Shown: positions 24,098 to 35,700, numbered from the stretch's first letter. The stretch is 64,000 nucleotides of DNA from Anthoceros angustus (GCA_010909165.1 VJWM01000258.1:62001-126000); one strand, 5' to 3'. Notes: generated by a model not told the origin, from the letters alone. Translations and numbers: made by a program.

Positions 24098-24954
24098 CAC
24101 CGGCCGGGTCCAGGACTCCAGGCGTCCAGGCTTGCTTGCCGTATGGATACCTTTGTGTACATATGTACAGTACATGTGTCCAGGGTACAGTAACAAAGTG
24201 ACTGGGGTGAAGTGCCCACCATACGTGAGGACAAGAGCATAGCCGTCCCGTTCGGACACGCCGGTGAATGGCGGAACTCATGTCAAACTCGCAAAATCTA
24301 ATGCCTATTACTAGGTAGCCAGACCGCTAGGTCGACAGTGATCGAGGGGTATATGTAGTATAAAAACAAACGACCCGGATCAGAAGGCGGCCGTGAGGCT
24401 GACTTTGGGGAACAACATGGTTTCTTCTCTTGGCTGGAGCTCGGAGGCCCACGGCCGTGATTAGTGCAACCTGAGATCTGAGGGCTTCGGCTTCGGCTCC
24501 CGCAAGGCTGAGGAGAAATTAGGACGCATTCTGGTATCTACTCTCTCCGAGTCCTGGCCTTGCTGTGTGGTTGATAGGAAGAATTTTGTGCTTTTCAAAG
24601 TTTCTGCAGCAGGCTTCCCCAGTTTTACGAGGGGGAGATCTCGGGACTTTGCTGGCCTCGGGCATCTTGGCTACCCGCACCCTCCTTTCCTCCGTCACTC
24701 CCTCCCTGCACCCTGAGTGAGAGGCAAGGAAGACCGGAAGCGCTGCGAGCGGGCCTAGGCCAGTTTAGGAAGAGCAGCCTGCCGAAACTGTGCTCTTGTG
24801 CGCGGAATGCGCTCCTCTGGACCAGCTTGAAAAATCTCCCACCCGGGTTAGGGTCACTAATCCCAGCCTACTGTCATCTCTGTGTTGTGCGCAGAGTGGA
24901 TTGGTAGCATCTTGACATTCTTGCCAGGGCCAAGCCAAGACGCTGTCCCTTGCC

Positions 24955-25720
24955 ATGGCGAGCACCAGGCTTCCGTCTGTGGACGACATGTTGTCTATTC
25001 TGTGGTCTCCCGACGAGCTTGCCCGCCGAGTCGCCGAGATGGGGAATGCCATATCACACGATTTTGATGGCGAGTCTCTGGCTGTCGTCGGTGTAAGCTC
25101 CTCCTCCTCCTGCTCTACTCTTCCTTAACAATGTCATGCGGGTTGGTCGTTTGGTCTTTCATCACAAAATCCTTCTTGTGTTATAGGTTGCCACGGGAGC
25201 CTATATGTTTCTGGCCGACCTGGTGCGGAAAATAACGCTGCCTATGACAGTTGATTTCATCCGGGTTTCCTCCTACGGAAACAGTACAGAATCAACCGGA
25301 AAGGTCACCTTCTTCACAGACATCCAAACCGATGTGAAGGACAAGCATGTCCTAATAGTAAGCTCTTCCTGCCACACCATCTCTGTCCTGCATACTAAAC
25401 TACAGTAGTATTAACAGGACACGCGTTGCGGTCGTGTCATCCTGCAGGTGGAAGACATCATCGACACTGGCATAACCCTCTCCAAGCTCGTGGACCATCT
25501 CACGGCCAAGGGCCCGGCCTCTGTGTCCGTGTGTGTGCTCTTGGACAAGGAAGCTCGGAGGAAGGTGCCACTGCTGCTGGGGAACGGAGGCAGGCTCTAC
25601 ACCGGGTACAAGTGCCCGGATTCTTTTGTGGTAGGCTACGGGCTGGACTACGCTGAGCAGTACCGCGGACTTCCATACATCGGTGTGCTGAAACCAGAGA
25701 TTTACGAAGCCAACCCCTAA
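24955..25720 (+). CDS. HGPT: Hypoxanthine-guanine phosphoribosyltransferase (HGPRT)
   Basis: A purine-salvage enzyme that transfers the phosphoribosyl group of PRPP to hypoxanthine or guanine. Exons 24955-25092, 25187-25357 and 25448-25720 join in phase 0 to give 193 residues. The PRPP-binding motif [13 protein letters not shown] is at 101-113. The purine-specificity end [20 protein letters not shown] (162-181) is typical of HGPRT and separates it from APRT. There is no transit peptide, so it should be cytosolic. Its stop lies 66 bp from the stop of the convergent phosphatase gene, so the 3' UTRs probably overlap. Confidence 0.95.
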
Positions 25721-25785
25721 TGCTTGCAAAGAAAGCTTGCTCAGAGATAACGCTGTTACAACTCCGCCAACCTGTGTGGCGCAGC

Positions 25786-26514
25786 CTAGGAGGAGGAAGG
25801 AGGAGAAGAACGATTCTGAGTGGTCCAGTTCTGGAGGCTGGTGATCTGGCCCTTGTTGAGGCGGACCCGGGGCCGGAGCTGCTTCATTATGTGTTCCCCG
25901 TCCTGCCATGTCTGGGCGAGGCCCAGGGCCATGAGCAGGGCACACATGACGGCCACGCTGCGGCCGTGCCCGAAGGCGCAGTGCACGAACACGGGGCGGC
26001 CCTGCTCGCGCTTCTCAGAGGCCCAGTCCACGGCGGTGCGGATGTCCTGCAGTCGGGGCCCGCGCGAGTCCCAGGTCGGCACGTTGAGGTAGGGCAGCGC
26101 CGAGATGCAGGCGGAGCGCGGAAGCTCGCAGGTGCAATCCACCACTGCAGGAGAGCCCGGCGGGACCTCCTCCCCTCGCAACGGCCAGCCTCCCACGTAC
26201 AGCCCCTCCGTCACCTCCGTGAAGACGGGCTCCCGGTTCTTGAGCCTCCGCAGAAGCACGTATCCTCGCAGCGCGTACAGGTAGGGGTAGAAGAGCAGAT
26301 GCGACCACAGGGGGAACCTGCCCTGCTCGCTCTTGCCGAAGAGCGCCGTGTAGTTGATGGCCGGATGCGAGCACACCGCCGCCGTAAGCCCCACAGCCGA
26401 CGCCTGCAGCAGGGCTGCGCGCACTGCGATCGGAACGCCCGCCTTGTTCTTCACCGACAGGAAGGAGCCGAAGAGCAGCGCGGTCGGCACCAGCACCACC
26501 TTGGTGATGCCCAT
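25786..26514 (-). CDS. Membrane-anchored dual-specificity protein phosphatase
   Basis: A 242-residue single-exon protein. The cysteine phosphatase signature HCAFGHGRS is at 178-186 (nucleophile Cys179, Arg185), with a likely general acid Asp149 in PTWDSRGP. LYVGGWPL (105-112) is the usual start of a DSP domain. The N-terminal 90 residues are hydrophobic with two or three possible membrane segments (about 5-20, 30-48, 70-88). This matches the plant and bacterial DSP proteins of the YnbD type. The substrate cannot be inferred; phospholipid-phosphate or protein are both possible. GC-rich coding sequence without introns, tail to tail with HGPRT. Confidence 0.85.
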   Translation of the reverse strand: MGITKVVLVPTALLFGSFLSVKNKAGVPIAVRAALLQASAVGLTAAVCSHPAINYTALFGKSEQGRFPLWSHLLFYPYLYALRGYVLLRRLKNREPVFTEVTEGLYVGGWPLRGEEVPPGSPAVVDCTCELPRSACISALPYLNVPTWDSRGPRLQDIRTAVDWASEKREQGRPVFVHCAFGHGRSVAVMCALLMALGLAQTWQDGEHIMKQLRPRVRLNKGQITSLQNWTTQNRSSPPSSS

Positions 26515-26960
26515 TCCGCTCCTCCTCCTGCTGCTGCCGGTGCCGGTGCCGCTGATGCTGATGCCGATGCCGCCGCTGCTATTGGTGTCACCGCGTCCTG
26601 TTCATGGCCGCTTCCCACGCTTGTTCTCATCACTCTCCGCCGCACCGGCACCACCAGCCAATGCTTCCAGATCCCTTCCTCCCTGCGAACTGCTCCTTCG
26701 ATCTCCCATGCATGTACCTACGCCAGTGCTGCAAGACCTACCGGACGGCATTGCGTCTCGCTTTGCTGCATTCGGAGAGGCGCCACGTTTGGTTAACACC
26801 GTAAAACAGTGCGCCGTTAACCCTAATATGTCACAGACACGAACGAATTCCTCCGCGGCACTCCCGGTACCACGGTAGATTTGCGTCACAAATCAAGTCT
26901 CTGGCCAGCTCGTCATGCACAGCCTACATATGTATGTACCTAGCTACCGTACTAACTGAT

Positions 26961-28291
26961 TCAACTATCCTCGACTTGGGAGTGGAACACAAAACTGGGG
27001 AAGGATGTTGTGATGTCCCTGCAAGAGCAACAGCACAGGGTGAGGGCTTTGTTAGCGTGCACCATCCATAACATGACGCTAGCCTAGCCAGGCCTAGCTG
27101 TGAGTTGCAGCGGTGCACTTACTTCAGATATGGAAGGTACATGTTCTTCAGCAGTTGCGGGTATTTTATGACAAGACTTTGCCATTCTTCCTTGTCAATT
27201 TTACCGTCGTGTTTCGTGTCGGCTTCTTCAAATGTCTGAGGAGAGGAGAGGAAAGGAACCAACTTTGAGTTTTCTAGATCGTAAGTGTGCACAGAGATTC
27301 TCACAACTCGGTGCAAAGCAGATAAGGGTCGCGCTCCTACCTTATCCAGGATATCCTCAATGACATCATCTGTCAAGTTCACACCAGACTCTGCGAGAGT
27401 CGCCACAACCATCCTCTTAACCTGCAACGAAAGGATAAAACATAGTGAGAGACTCTTCTTACACTAAAGCAACCTTGGACTCTGACATCCCTACTCTTAA
27501 CACACCTCGTCCCGCTCGATGTAGCCGTGGTGCTGAAGGTCGTACAGTCGAAAAGCAACTGCACAGGCCAGGAAGGGGATCAACTTTTCAATCCAGAAGC
27601 ACCAGAACAAGAGGTAGTGCTGCTATCCAAGAGCCAGCCACTCACAGTCTATCTTGTCTTCCACTGCAGCGGACGGGTGGAATACTGAGAGAGCTCGCGC
27701 AAACTCTTCAAACCCTAAAAGGCCAGTGTGCTTGGTATCGAATAGGGCGAAAACCTGCACACACGGTGCCAACCATCATAAGACGAAGCAAAGTGACGCT
27801 CTTTCTCAGACCTATCCAGCAACACAGACGTGGGGCAAACAATGCAGCCGCAGCTCACCCGATCTGCAAATATGCTTTCCTTCTGCTTCTTGAAGAGGGC
27901 AAGTTGGAACTCCTCCTACAACCCGAAAGTAACAAACCAAAATTAGAAATCCTCTCGTCCGAACCAGAGTTGAAATCAAGGCGCGTGTAGTGAAAATGCA
28001 GCACCATGGTGCTCACCTTCTGAATCAGGCCATCATCTACGACAGTACTACTGATCTTCTTGAAGAGCTCATACAACGCCTCAATCTCACTCACCGAAAC
28101 TGCACATCACCAACACCTCCTCCTGCTCCCCTCAGATTGGGGCAGTCAACAACTCAACACACGTAGCAAATCATCCAAATCCGCTGCCTAGGCTGGAGTC
28201 GAAACAACTCACATGCAGTCTGGCGTGCAAGCTCCTGGGGATCATACGGCCTAGCTGACGGCGGAGCCTGCTTTGAGCTGAAACACCCCAT
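26961..28291 (-). CDS. CBL: Calcineurin B-like Ca2+ sensor (CBL)
   Basis: A Ca2+ sensor that binds and activates CIPK kinases. The ATG at 28291 opens MGCFSSKQA: Gly2 for myristoylation and Cys3 for palmitoylation, predicting membrane attachment. Exons then give [20 protein letters not shown] (degenerate first EF-hand), [20 protein letters not shown] (EF2, 27.75 kb), [20 protein letters not shown] (EF3) and [20 protein letters not shown] (EF4). The open frame at 27119 is not the true end. A donor AA/GTAAGT at 27122 joins the last exon 27018-26961, which encodes [18 protein letters not shown] and TGA. FPSF holds the conserved Ser that CIPKs phosphorylate in other CBLs. Exons are short and introns about 70-130 bp. 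Confidence 0.93.
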
Positions 28292-29846
28292 GAGATGTCC
28301 AAGAACATGGTAACTGCACAGAGTGGCAACGTGCTCCAAACACCACATCATATTTCAGACGGTCACTCCCTCCCCCACCTGCGTCAATCGGAGCGACAGC
28401 TTGGCAATCAGGTGAGCTAGCGTGCATCAGCAAGCGCAAACACGGGTGCTTGATTACGCCGGTTGTGAACCCGCTCATGTTCTCAGCAGCCAGCAGATCC
28501 CCCAGACATACACAAAGCCCGCCCCACACACAAACACACACACCAGCTTCCAGCTCGCACACACACAAAGGGCTTCTCAACGACAGCCTAGGTTTTTTTA
28601 CCCTCCCAATACCGCGGACACGGAACAGACAATTCCGGATCCCTCCCAAAAAAAGACGGTGCCCTGGCAACTGCAACTATCGACAACTCTCCTCCTTCTC
28701 GTTCTCTCTCACCGGACGCCGCATCGCATGCCATCGTGCCGAGCCAAGCCACATGCATCGACAGCTGCCCGGCGCCGGGTGCATCTACCTACATACCACC
28801 CCGGCTCCCGAGTCCCGACCCGGACACGATGCTTCCGACCATGCCTCTCGATCACGCGCTCACGAATTCGCATCACTCACGGATGCTTCACTCAACGCCC
28901 GAGCCCGAGGTTTTTTGATGCAATTCCGCCAGGCCGAGAGGCGAGATTGTCCGGGAACGGGAAGAGGGACGGAATTGCAGGCAGGGCAATACGATGCAAG
29001 GCGCGAGGGGCAGCGTGTGAGAGGCAGGGAACAGGGACGCACCGCCACCGCATGCGGCCGGAGTCGCGGAGCCATGGCACCCGGTGGAGGCTACCTTGCT
29101 GGCCGTGGAGCTCCTGTCACAGCCGCGCTGAGCTGAAGACTGAGACTAGAACGAAGGTCTCTCTCTTGCGCCACCCGCAAGCTCCCCGTGACGACTGCAG
29201 CAGATAATGCAACGCACACCAGTCGTCAGGCCGGCTTCATCCCGTGCAGGTGCAAGTGCCAGGCCCAGGCGCGGCTGCTGCTGCTGCTTCCAGTCGGTCA
29301 TCGCCGGCGCGCCCTGTTGCACTCATTGGCAGAGAAAGCAGAGCTCCGGGCTGAGCCGGGTCGGCCCACACCCGCGGCATGGTCCCATTCACGACCCACC
29401 CCCCACGTGCTGGTCGCCTTCCGAGGTACCCACTACTGCTTCTGTAACGACATGTGTACCTCGTATGTATCATGTCCGCCACACGCTCCGGTTATACAGT
29501 AATGGAGATCGGCACCTAATAAGCATCTCCTCTTCGCCATCCCCTTCCTCTTCAGGCTTGGGATTGGTGCAAGTGCAGGGAAGCCAAATTTAACGCAATG
29601 GGTCCGTCTGGCTGGGCCGGCAGATGCAGTGCTTGCGACGGAGTCAGAGCTCACTGTTGGAGGTGTAGCGAGAGTGGCGCCTGTCGGAACTGGAATTGGG
29701 ATTGGGATTGGGATTGGGATTGTTGGATTGTTGCGGGGACGGGCAGAATGTCCAAACCCTACGATATGTGCAAATTTTTCATCCGGCAGGAGCATGTCGG
29801 GGATGTGAGAAAGGATACCGGACATGAATGATGTGTCTAAAATGAG
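28292..29846. promoter_or_regulatory. Divergent region between CBL and the PPR gene
   Basis: 1.55 kb, GC-rich, with long but overlapping open frames on both strands that share no known motif (for example 28422-29207, + and 30530-29433, -). A hexanucleotide repeat of about five GGGATT units lies at 29691-29731. Presumably it holds both promoters and leaders. No coding call is made. Confidence 0.4.
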
Positions 29847-32489
29847 ATGCAGCTGCCGGATGTGTCGATGCTGCGGCTGCCGGGCTCGTCGTGCATGGTT
29901 TGCTGCGTTGCTGCGGGAAACCATTCGCCATCCCGGGTGGATCGACGGCCTGGATTGAGGCTCACGGGGGCCAAGGAGCTGAGGTATGGCAGGCAGGGTG
30001 GGGTGGAGTCGGAGGACAGGGGTGTTGGTGGTGATGGCGTGGGAGGAAGAGGAGTCGTGGAGTTTTGGATGTTGCGGAAGCGGTGCGAGCAAGCGGAGCT
30101 CGGTGAGGCTGTGGACGCGTTGGAGCTGCTGGTGGAGGGGGGGTTTCGGGTGAGGTATACGGTCTTCTATCGGGTGCTGAGGAGGTGTATGGAACGGAAA
30201 GATCTTGGTCTTGGGAGGCGTGTGCATTCTCTGGCTCTGAGAAGGGGGTTGGGTAAGAATGCTTTCTTGGCCAATCACGTGATCGGCATGTATGCCTCTC
30301 ATGGGGAGTTGGAAGAGGCGGTGCAGGCGTTCGGAGAAGTGAGGACGCCCAGCGTGCACATGTGGGCTTCCATCATTCTGGCGCATGCCCGGCATGGGGA
30401 GCCCTGGGAGGGGGTTGGCTTGTACCGACGGATGCGGGAGGCGGGAGTTGAGCCGGATAGCAGGATTTTTGTGGCAGCTCTGAAGGCGTGTGCGGCTGCT
30501 GGGGACTTGGGTTTGGGGAAGGAGGTGCATGCTGATGTTCGGGAGAGTTCTGTGGAGGCCGACGTGTTTGTTGGAAATGGCTTGGTGAATATGTATGCTA
30601 AGTGCGGCAGCTTGGATGATGCTCGGAGAGTGTTTGACGGTTTGCCTGAGAGAGATGTGGTCACGTGGAATGCCATGATCGCAGGGTATTCTCAGCAGGG
30701 GCTTGCGGGAGAGGCCCTATCCCTGTATGCTACTATGCAATGTGAGGGCATCACTCCAGGCGATCGCGTCACCTTTCTGTGCCTGCTTCAGGCATGTGCG
30801 AGCTTGGGAGCAATGCAGCAGGGGAAGCAGCTTCACTCCCAGATTCGTGCCCAAGGGCTTGAGGCTGACGTGTTCATTGGCAGCTCCCTGGTCGACATGT
30901 ATGCAAAATGTGGTTGCTTGGACGAGGCTCGCAAAGTGTTTGACAGCTTGCCCAGGAGGGATGTGGTGACATGGACTGCGATGATTGCAGGCTATAGTCA
31001 GCAGGGGCGTGGGCAAGAAGCCCTCGCTCTGTATGCAGATATGCAACAGGAGGGCATCACTCCAGCGAACCGTGTGACGTTTGTGTGCCTTCTTCAGGCT
31101 TGTGCAAGTGCTGGAGCTCTCCAGCCTGGAAAGCACCTGCACTCACAAATTCAGGCCCGAGGCCTTGAAGGTGATTTGTTCATTGGAAGCTCACTGGTAC
31201 ATATGTATGCGAGTTGTGGGAGCTTGGAGGACGCTCGTAATGTGTTTGATGCTGTGCCCAGAGGAGATGTGGTGATCTGGAATGCCATGATTGCAGCATA
31301 TGCGCAGCAGGGGCTGGGGCGGGAAGCTCTTGCCCTCTATGCAAGTATGCAAGTTGACGGTGTCATTGTAGCTGATGACGTTACTTTTGTTTGCATCCTT
31401 CAAGCGTGTGCCAATGTGGGAGCAATTGGTCAAGGGAAGGAGCTTCACTCACAGATTCGCAAACGAGGCCTCGAAGGTGATACAGTCATTGGTAACAGTC
31501 TGGTGAATATGTATGCCAGATGTGGGAGGTTGGAAGAAGCTCGCGAATTCTTTGACAGCATGCCCAGACGAGATGTGGCAACGTGGAATGCTCTTTTGAA
31601 TGGTTATGCTGAACACAGTAAAACTGCCATGGCAATCTGGTGTTTTGAAGACATGGTGCAGCAAGGAGTTCAGCCAGATGAGACGACTTTTATATGTCTC
31701 CTTGTGGCTTGCAGTCATTCAGGTCTGGTGAAAGAAGGCCAGCAGTACTTTAGGATGATGGTGGAGGACTATGGGCTTGTGCCCACTGACTATCACCAGA
31801 GTTGCATGGTTGATCTTCTTGGGCGGTCAGGCCACCTGGAAGAGGCTGAGCATTTGCTGCAAACCACATCATTTGCGAATGACGTAGTAGGTTGGACAGC
31901 TTTGCTCTGTGCATGCAAGACCATTGGTGATGTAGAGCGTGGGCGTCGGTGCTTTGAACATCTGATAACAGTGGCACCCAAGGATGCAAGTTCATATGTG
32001 CTACTAGGGAACATCTACGCAAGTGCAGGCAGGTGGGATGATGTAGGCAGGATAGAAAGCTTGAGAAGGTCGTCAGGTGCTACAAAGAAGGCTGCAAAGG
32101 CGTGCATTGAAGTGAATACCGAGGTGCATGAATTCACAGTTGGGGAAGAGAGGTCTGACATCTCCTCAGAACTGAAAAGCTTGAATATGAGGTTGCAGGA
32201 GGAAGGAGGGCATGTACCACAAACCCATCTGGTGTTGAAGGCGTTATCTGACCAGGAGAAAGTGGATGCCTTATGTGGGCATGCGGAGAAACTGGCCTTG
32301 GCTTATGGCCTGCTCAACACACCAGATGGCACAACTTTGTTGGTCACCAAAAACCTTCGCATGTGCAATGACTGCCACAGCAGCACAAAGATCATGTCAC
32401 GACTCGAGAATAGAGAGATAATTGTGAGAGATGCACACCGTGTCCATCGATTTGTGGAAGGGGCTTGCTCCTGCAGGGATCGGCATTGA
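29847..32489 (+). CDS. PLS-type PPR protein with DYW-family deaminase domain ending in DRH
   Basis: An 880-residue intronless organelle RNA-editing factor. After a basic N-terminal region come PLS repeats, very regular from about residue 230: YAKCGSLDDARRVFDGLPER, DVVTWNAMIAGYSQQGLAGE, GITPGDRVTFLCLLQACASL, then three more rounds. The E domain (SCMVDLLGRSGHLEEAEHLL, SYVLLGNIYASAGRWDDVGR) is followed by KKAAKACIEVNTEVHEFTVG (747-766) where canonical proteins have the PG box. The deaminase zinc site is intact: HAEK at 812-815 and CNDCH at 840-844. The protein ends CSCRDRH rather than CGDYW. PG loss plus a DRH end resembles the KP subgroup linked to U-to-C editing. Target site and organelle are unknown; the N-terminus shows no clear-cut plastid or mitochondrial signal. 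An upstream extension is not needed. Confidence 0.93.
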   Translation: MQLPDVSMLRLPGSSCMVCCVAAGNHSPSRVDRRPGLRLTGAKELRYGRQGGVESEDRGVGGDGVGGRGVVEFWMLRKRCEQAELGEAVDALELLVEGGFRVRYTVFYRVLRRCMERKDLGLGRRVHSLALRRGLGKNAFLANHVIGMYASHGELEEAVQAFGEVRTPSVHMWASIILAHARHGEPWEGVGLYRRMREAGVEPDSRIFVAALKACAAAGDLGLGKEVHADVRESSVEADVFVGNGLVNMYAKCGSLDDARRVFDGLPERDVVTWNAMIAGYSQQGLAGEALSLYATMQCEGITPGDRVTFLCLLQACASLGAMQQGKQLHSQIRAQGLEADVFIGSSLVDMYAKCGCLDEARKVFDSLPRRDVVTWTAMIAGYSQQGRGQEALALYADMQQEGITPANRVTFVCLLQACASAGALQPGKHLHSQIQARGLEGDLFIGSSLVHMYASCGSLEDARNVFDAVPRGDVVIWNAMIAAYAQQGLGREALALYASMQVDGVIVADDVTFVCILQACANVGAIGQGKELHSQIRKRGLEGDTVIGNSLVNMYARCGRLEEAREFFDSMPRRDVATWNALLNGYAEHSKTAMAIWCFEDMVQQGVQPDETTFICLLVACSHSGLVKEGQQYFRMMVEDYGLVPTDYHQSCMVDLLGRSGHLEEAEHLLQTTSFANDVVGWTALLCACKTIGDVERGRRCFEHLITVAPKDASSYVLLGNIYASAGRWDDVGRIESLRRSSGATKKAAKACIEVNTEVHEFTVGEERSDISSELKSLNMRLQEEGGHVPQTHLVLKALSDQEKVDALCGHAEKLALAYGLLNTPDGTTLLVTKNLRMCNDCHSSTKIMSRLENREIIVRDAHRVHRFVEGACSCRDRH

Positions 32490-33049
32490 CAGCTTTCAGA
32501 GGACCTATGAGCAATTCATCTTCTGCTCCTGGGAAATTCACCTCCTGCTCAAATTCCGTCTCGTGCTCATTGGATAAGGGTTTGGGCCAGGCTTCTCGTG
32601 GCCTACTGTATCGGATGAGAGTTGGGATTCGGCTTACTTTATGACAAGGGCTTGACTGTGCTAGGGCACCCTTCTGATCCACTACAACACAGCTGGAAAA
32701 GACATTGTTGTGCACAACGCTCCAGGAAAACCCAACTGGGCATATATACTTGCCTATGTGCTTATGTCTGCAACTCTTCCACTGTAGAACAATCCAGATA
32801 GAGCAGCAGCTGCTTTGGGGACAACCTCTTTTTCTCCTGTCCTCCAGTCTAGTCAACAGGGTGAACAGAACAAGCGCCTGCTATCCTAACTTCAGGCACA
32901 GATCTCCAGGGAGCACCTGTGGCTCGGCAAGCGCCAGAAGCCCACCTCGGGGACATTGTGGGGCGGCAGCTATTGCAAGCCAGTGGTGTACAGCCAGATA
33001 GCCGGTACGGATTGTGCCTCTGGTGCAGGTTCAAGAGCAAGCCTATGAC

Positions 33050-33490
33050 TACTTCTGTCCGTGAGCGGATGTTGCGAGGAAGCAGAGCTGCAGTTGTCGC
33101 AGTGTTTGATCGTCTGGCGCAGTGAGGATGTCACATGGCTCCATGTTTCATCTGTCTTGAGTACATGTATAGCATACAAGGATCTGGCTTGTGGTAAGTG
33201 CCTTACACTCAAAAACTGGGTCAAGGGCTTACTTTGCCATTCATGTCTTTGGAATGTTCTCCTTTCATGGCTAATGGGAGGATGCGGTGTAGAAGTGCTC
33301 ACACGAGGTCTTCTGTCAGCTCGGCACACATCACAGTTCATTGAGAAATGCCCGAATCAGGTTTTGTTCCAGGCAGCACTTTCAGTGTGTTGTCTGCCTA
33401 GCACCTGGTTAAGGGCAAAGAAGTCCATGCAAACATTCAGGGGAGTGTACATCTAATGAGCTATGTGGCCAGGGAGGGCGCAGCAGGTTA
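33050..33490 (+). pseudogene. PPR gene fragment (relic)
   Basis: Frame-shifted PPR-like pieces: SVLSTCIAYKDLACGKCL (33150-33200), then HSKTGSRAYFAIHVFGMFS in a shifted frame, then QVLFQAALSVC and LVKGKEVHANIQGSVHL (33410-33455). The order matches one PPR repeat and a half. Multiple frameshifts rule out a working gene. Confidence 0.55.
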
Positions 33491-33869
33491 ACACGGACGA
33501 GCTTGTCGAAAAAAGAAATGCAGCCTCTTTCTTAAGGCAAATAGACTGCAGTACGTTACAGCTCTGCCTGATACATGAGAAGATAAAGCACTGACAACTG
33601 CATTGTTTTCACAACAAGCACAAAATTGCCAAATGACTGCCGCAAGCTGCCTGGATTTCTGCCACATCTCCAAGCAAACAAAGTATAGCTAAACCTTGGC
33701 GTTTTCTCAGGAATCTCTGCGATCATCCTCCATTGCTAGATTCCATCCTGATCATGACCGTTTTACGTACTAGGCCCCAGCCGCAGTGCACACGATGTTC
33801 CGACAGGAAGTCACGTTACTTGCTGGCTGCACATAATTTTATCTACAAGGCTCCACGACGCTGCTGTCC

Positions 33870-35523
33870 TCACGCTCGAGACAAAACACCCTTGGAGCTG
33901 CAATATAGTTACGTGTCAACTACCATTTGCAGAGTGGACGGGCTTCTTGTTCGAGAGAAATGAGCATGCAACACAGCGGACCTTGGTATGCTGCTCCCTC
34001 TCCTGGAGTCGAACTCAGTTGCCTGTCTGAGAGCTCTCGCAAAAGCCTTAAATGTCGCCTCGATTATGTGATGAGAGTTTTTCCCTGCGAGCTGCCCACC
34101 GCTTTCAACATGATTACGCATACTAGATGGAAATAGTAGAAAGCAGCAATACCAATTCCACCTGCAAATAGCTGGGCTGTGAGGTGGCCAAACACATACC
34201 TGTCGGATATGTAGAGTCATGCCGGAAGTGTTTACAACAGATTGAAAGAAATGCTCAACCAACTGCTCCATCAATAAGAGCCATATATCTCCCCATTAGA
34301 CAACGGCACAACATGTTTGCACTACCACAATCTGCAGACTGTGGTGCCGTCTTGGACCAGGTGTGGTCGTCCTACCTGTGTATCGTACGTGCCTACTCGC
34401 TGTGTTGGAATCTCCACACCATAGCCGAGGTACGGTCTTCCAGACAAGTCCTGCAATCCAGGTTACTCAGGCCAGGGCTTAGAGACATGCTACGTACAAG
34501 CTGATAATGAGAGATGGCTACCGTCATCTGGAGGGAAGAGAATTACGAGGACGACATGAACGAGTGCCTCATCCAGAGGAGCCGAAAAGTCTCCAAATCG
34601 CTGGATTCCCTTTCGATCTCCGAGAGCTTTTAGCAAAGCCTGAGTCACACCTGCACCACAATCAGCTCATGGAGGCAACAAGGCAAGTAGCAGCATCATG
34701 TGGAAATTGCTGACCGTCCCAAGAGCTAGGGCGATGTCTTCGTTGCTGTGGTGGTCGTCAATGTGAATGTCCCCCTTTGCTTGTATATTCAGATCAAACA
34801 GACCGTGTGACGCCAATTGCTACCAACAGAACACGCGGACTCCATCACTTGTCAAGCACAGTCTTGAGAGCAGCGCAATAATACGAGCAAGGCATGTACT
34901 CACATCCAGCATGTGATCCAGAAAGGGAATTCCAGTGTCACATTTGCAAATCCCCGTACCATCCAAATTGATCTCCACTTCAACCTGGGTTTCCTTAGTC
35001 ACTCTCGACACTCTTCCAAAGCGCGCTATGATCAAAGATCAAGATCGCACACACTTCAGCCACATCTCGAAACCACACTGCCAAGGAGCAGATTCCGACC
35101 CAACACACCTGCACCTGCACCAGCATCCGCAAACGCTCCATTGGCGACCTGGTCGGGGACTGCCTTGGCCTGCCACCTCGGTCCGCATGCACGCCCCGAC
35201 GCAGCCACCAAGCCAACACCGACTCTGCGTTTGCTACATGCAGGGGACACCTCCTTCAGGGGCGAGTAGAGCAGGCAGTAGTCCCCGATCATGGACTCCC
35301 CTTCCTGCTCCTCGCTGCCGTCCCAGCCCCCTAGACCTGCTGCAGTGCGCTGCGGCTGGCTGGATAAACCCCATCCTACTCCCAAGCCCTCGCAGGCGTG
35401 CATCCCCAGCTTGCCCGCAGCCGCCATAGCCAGCACGCCCCGTCCATCTGACCTCCCTCCCCTGCCTGCAGAGCATGCCGCCCCACAACACGCCGAAGTC
35501 GCTGCTACGGTCGCCATCGCCAT
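33870..35523 (-). CDS. HISN5: Imidazoleglycerol-phosphate dehydratase (histidine biosynthesis), plastid-targeted
   Basis: The sixth step of histidine synthesis: IGP to imidazole-acetol phosphate. The ATG at 35523 opens [20 protein letters not shown], a Ser/Ala/Arg-rich transit peptide. After introns follow [50 protein letters not shown] with [13 protein letters not shown] (metal-binding His cluster), [60 protein letters not shown] and [21 protein letters not shown] 28-base last exon (33897-33870) encodes SKGVLSRA and TGA. All metal ligands seen in the family are present. The first exon and upstream DNA have degraded duplicates at 45.4 and 47.0 kb. Confidence 0.93.
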
Positions 35524-35569
35524 GGTCTCCTTCACGGATTTGGCACAATTCCAAAGAAACGTCTCCAGG

Positions 35570-35700
35570 GAGAAGAAAGGGTCGTATGAAACGCAGCGTG
35601 CGCGAGGTCTTTGCCAAGTGATGTGTTTCTCGGAAGCTCCCTGGTGCATATGGATGCTGCATGTGGGAGCTTGGGAAGCTCAAAATGTGTTTGGTTAGGA
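35570..35700 (+). pseudogene. PPR fragment just upstream of IGPD
   Basis: The plus strand reads SYETQRARGL and then, after a one-base shift, SDVFLGSSLVHMDAACGSLG with SSKCVW. This matches EGDLFIGSSLVHMYASCGSL of the intact PPR gene. The fragment is part of the segment duplicated at 45.4 and 47.3 kb. Confidence 0.65.

Larger units (their letters stand above)
22830..24954. other. Intergenic region with small repeats
   Basis: No gene recognised. It holds a short copy of the ClpP exon-1 segment (23010-23066), a three-copy repeat (23379-23479) and a possible LINE tail (about 23840-24097), each listed below. Then follows the GC-rich HGPRT upstream region. The long open frames at 23622-24242 (+) and 24259-23726 (-) overlap each other and the possible LINE tail and are not believed. 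Confidence 0.45.

Noticed and set aside
23622-24259. 206-codon (+) and 177-codon (-) frames facing each other
   Set aside because: No family signature, mutually overlapping, and the 3' part looks like a retroelement tail.
25720-26796. 358-codon plus-strand frame
   Set aside because: Antisense shadow of the phosphatase gene, which has a clear HCxxGxxR signature on the minus strand.
27119-27121. TAA after PYLK as the CBL stop codon
   Set aside because: It lies inside a splice donor (AA/GTAAGT); the downstream exon 27018-26961 completes the conserved CBL C-terminus.
29433-30530. 365-codon minus-strand frame
   Set aside because: It overlaps the intact PPR gene and its leader antisense and has no recognisable motif; GC-rich shadow.
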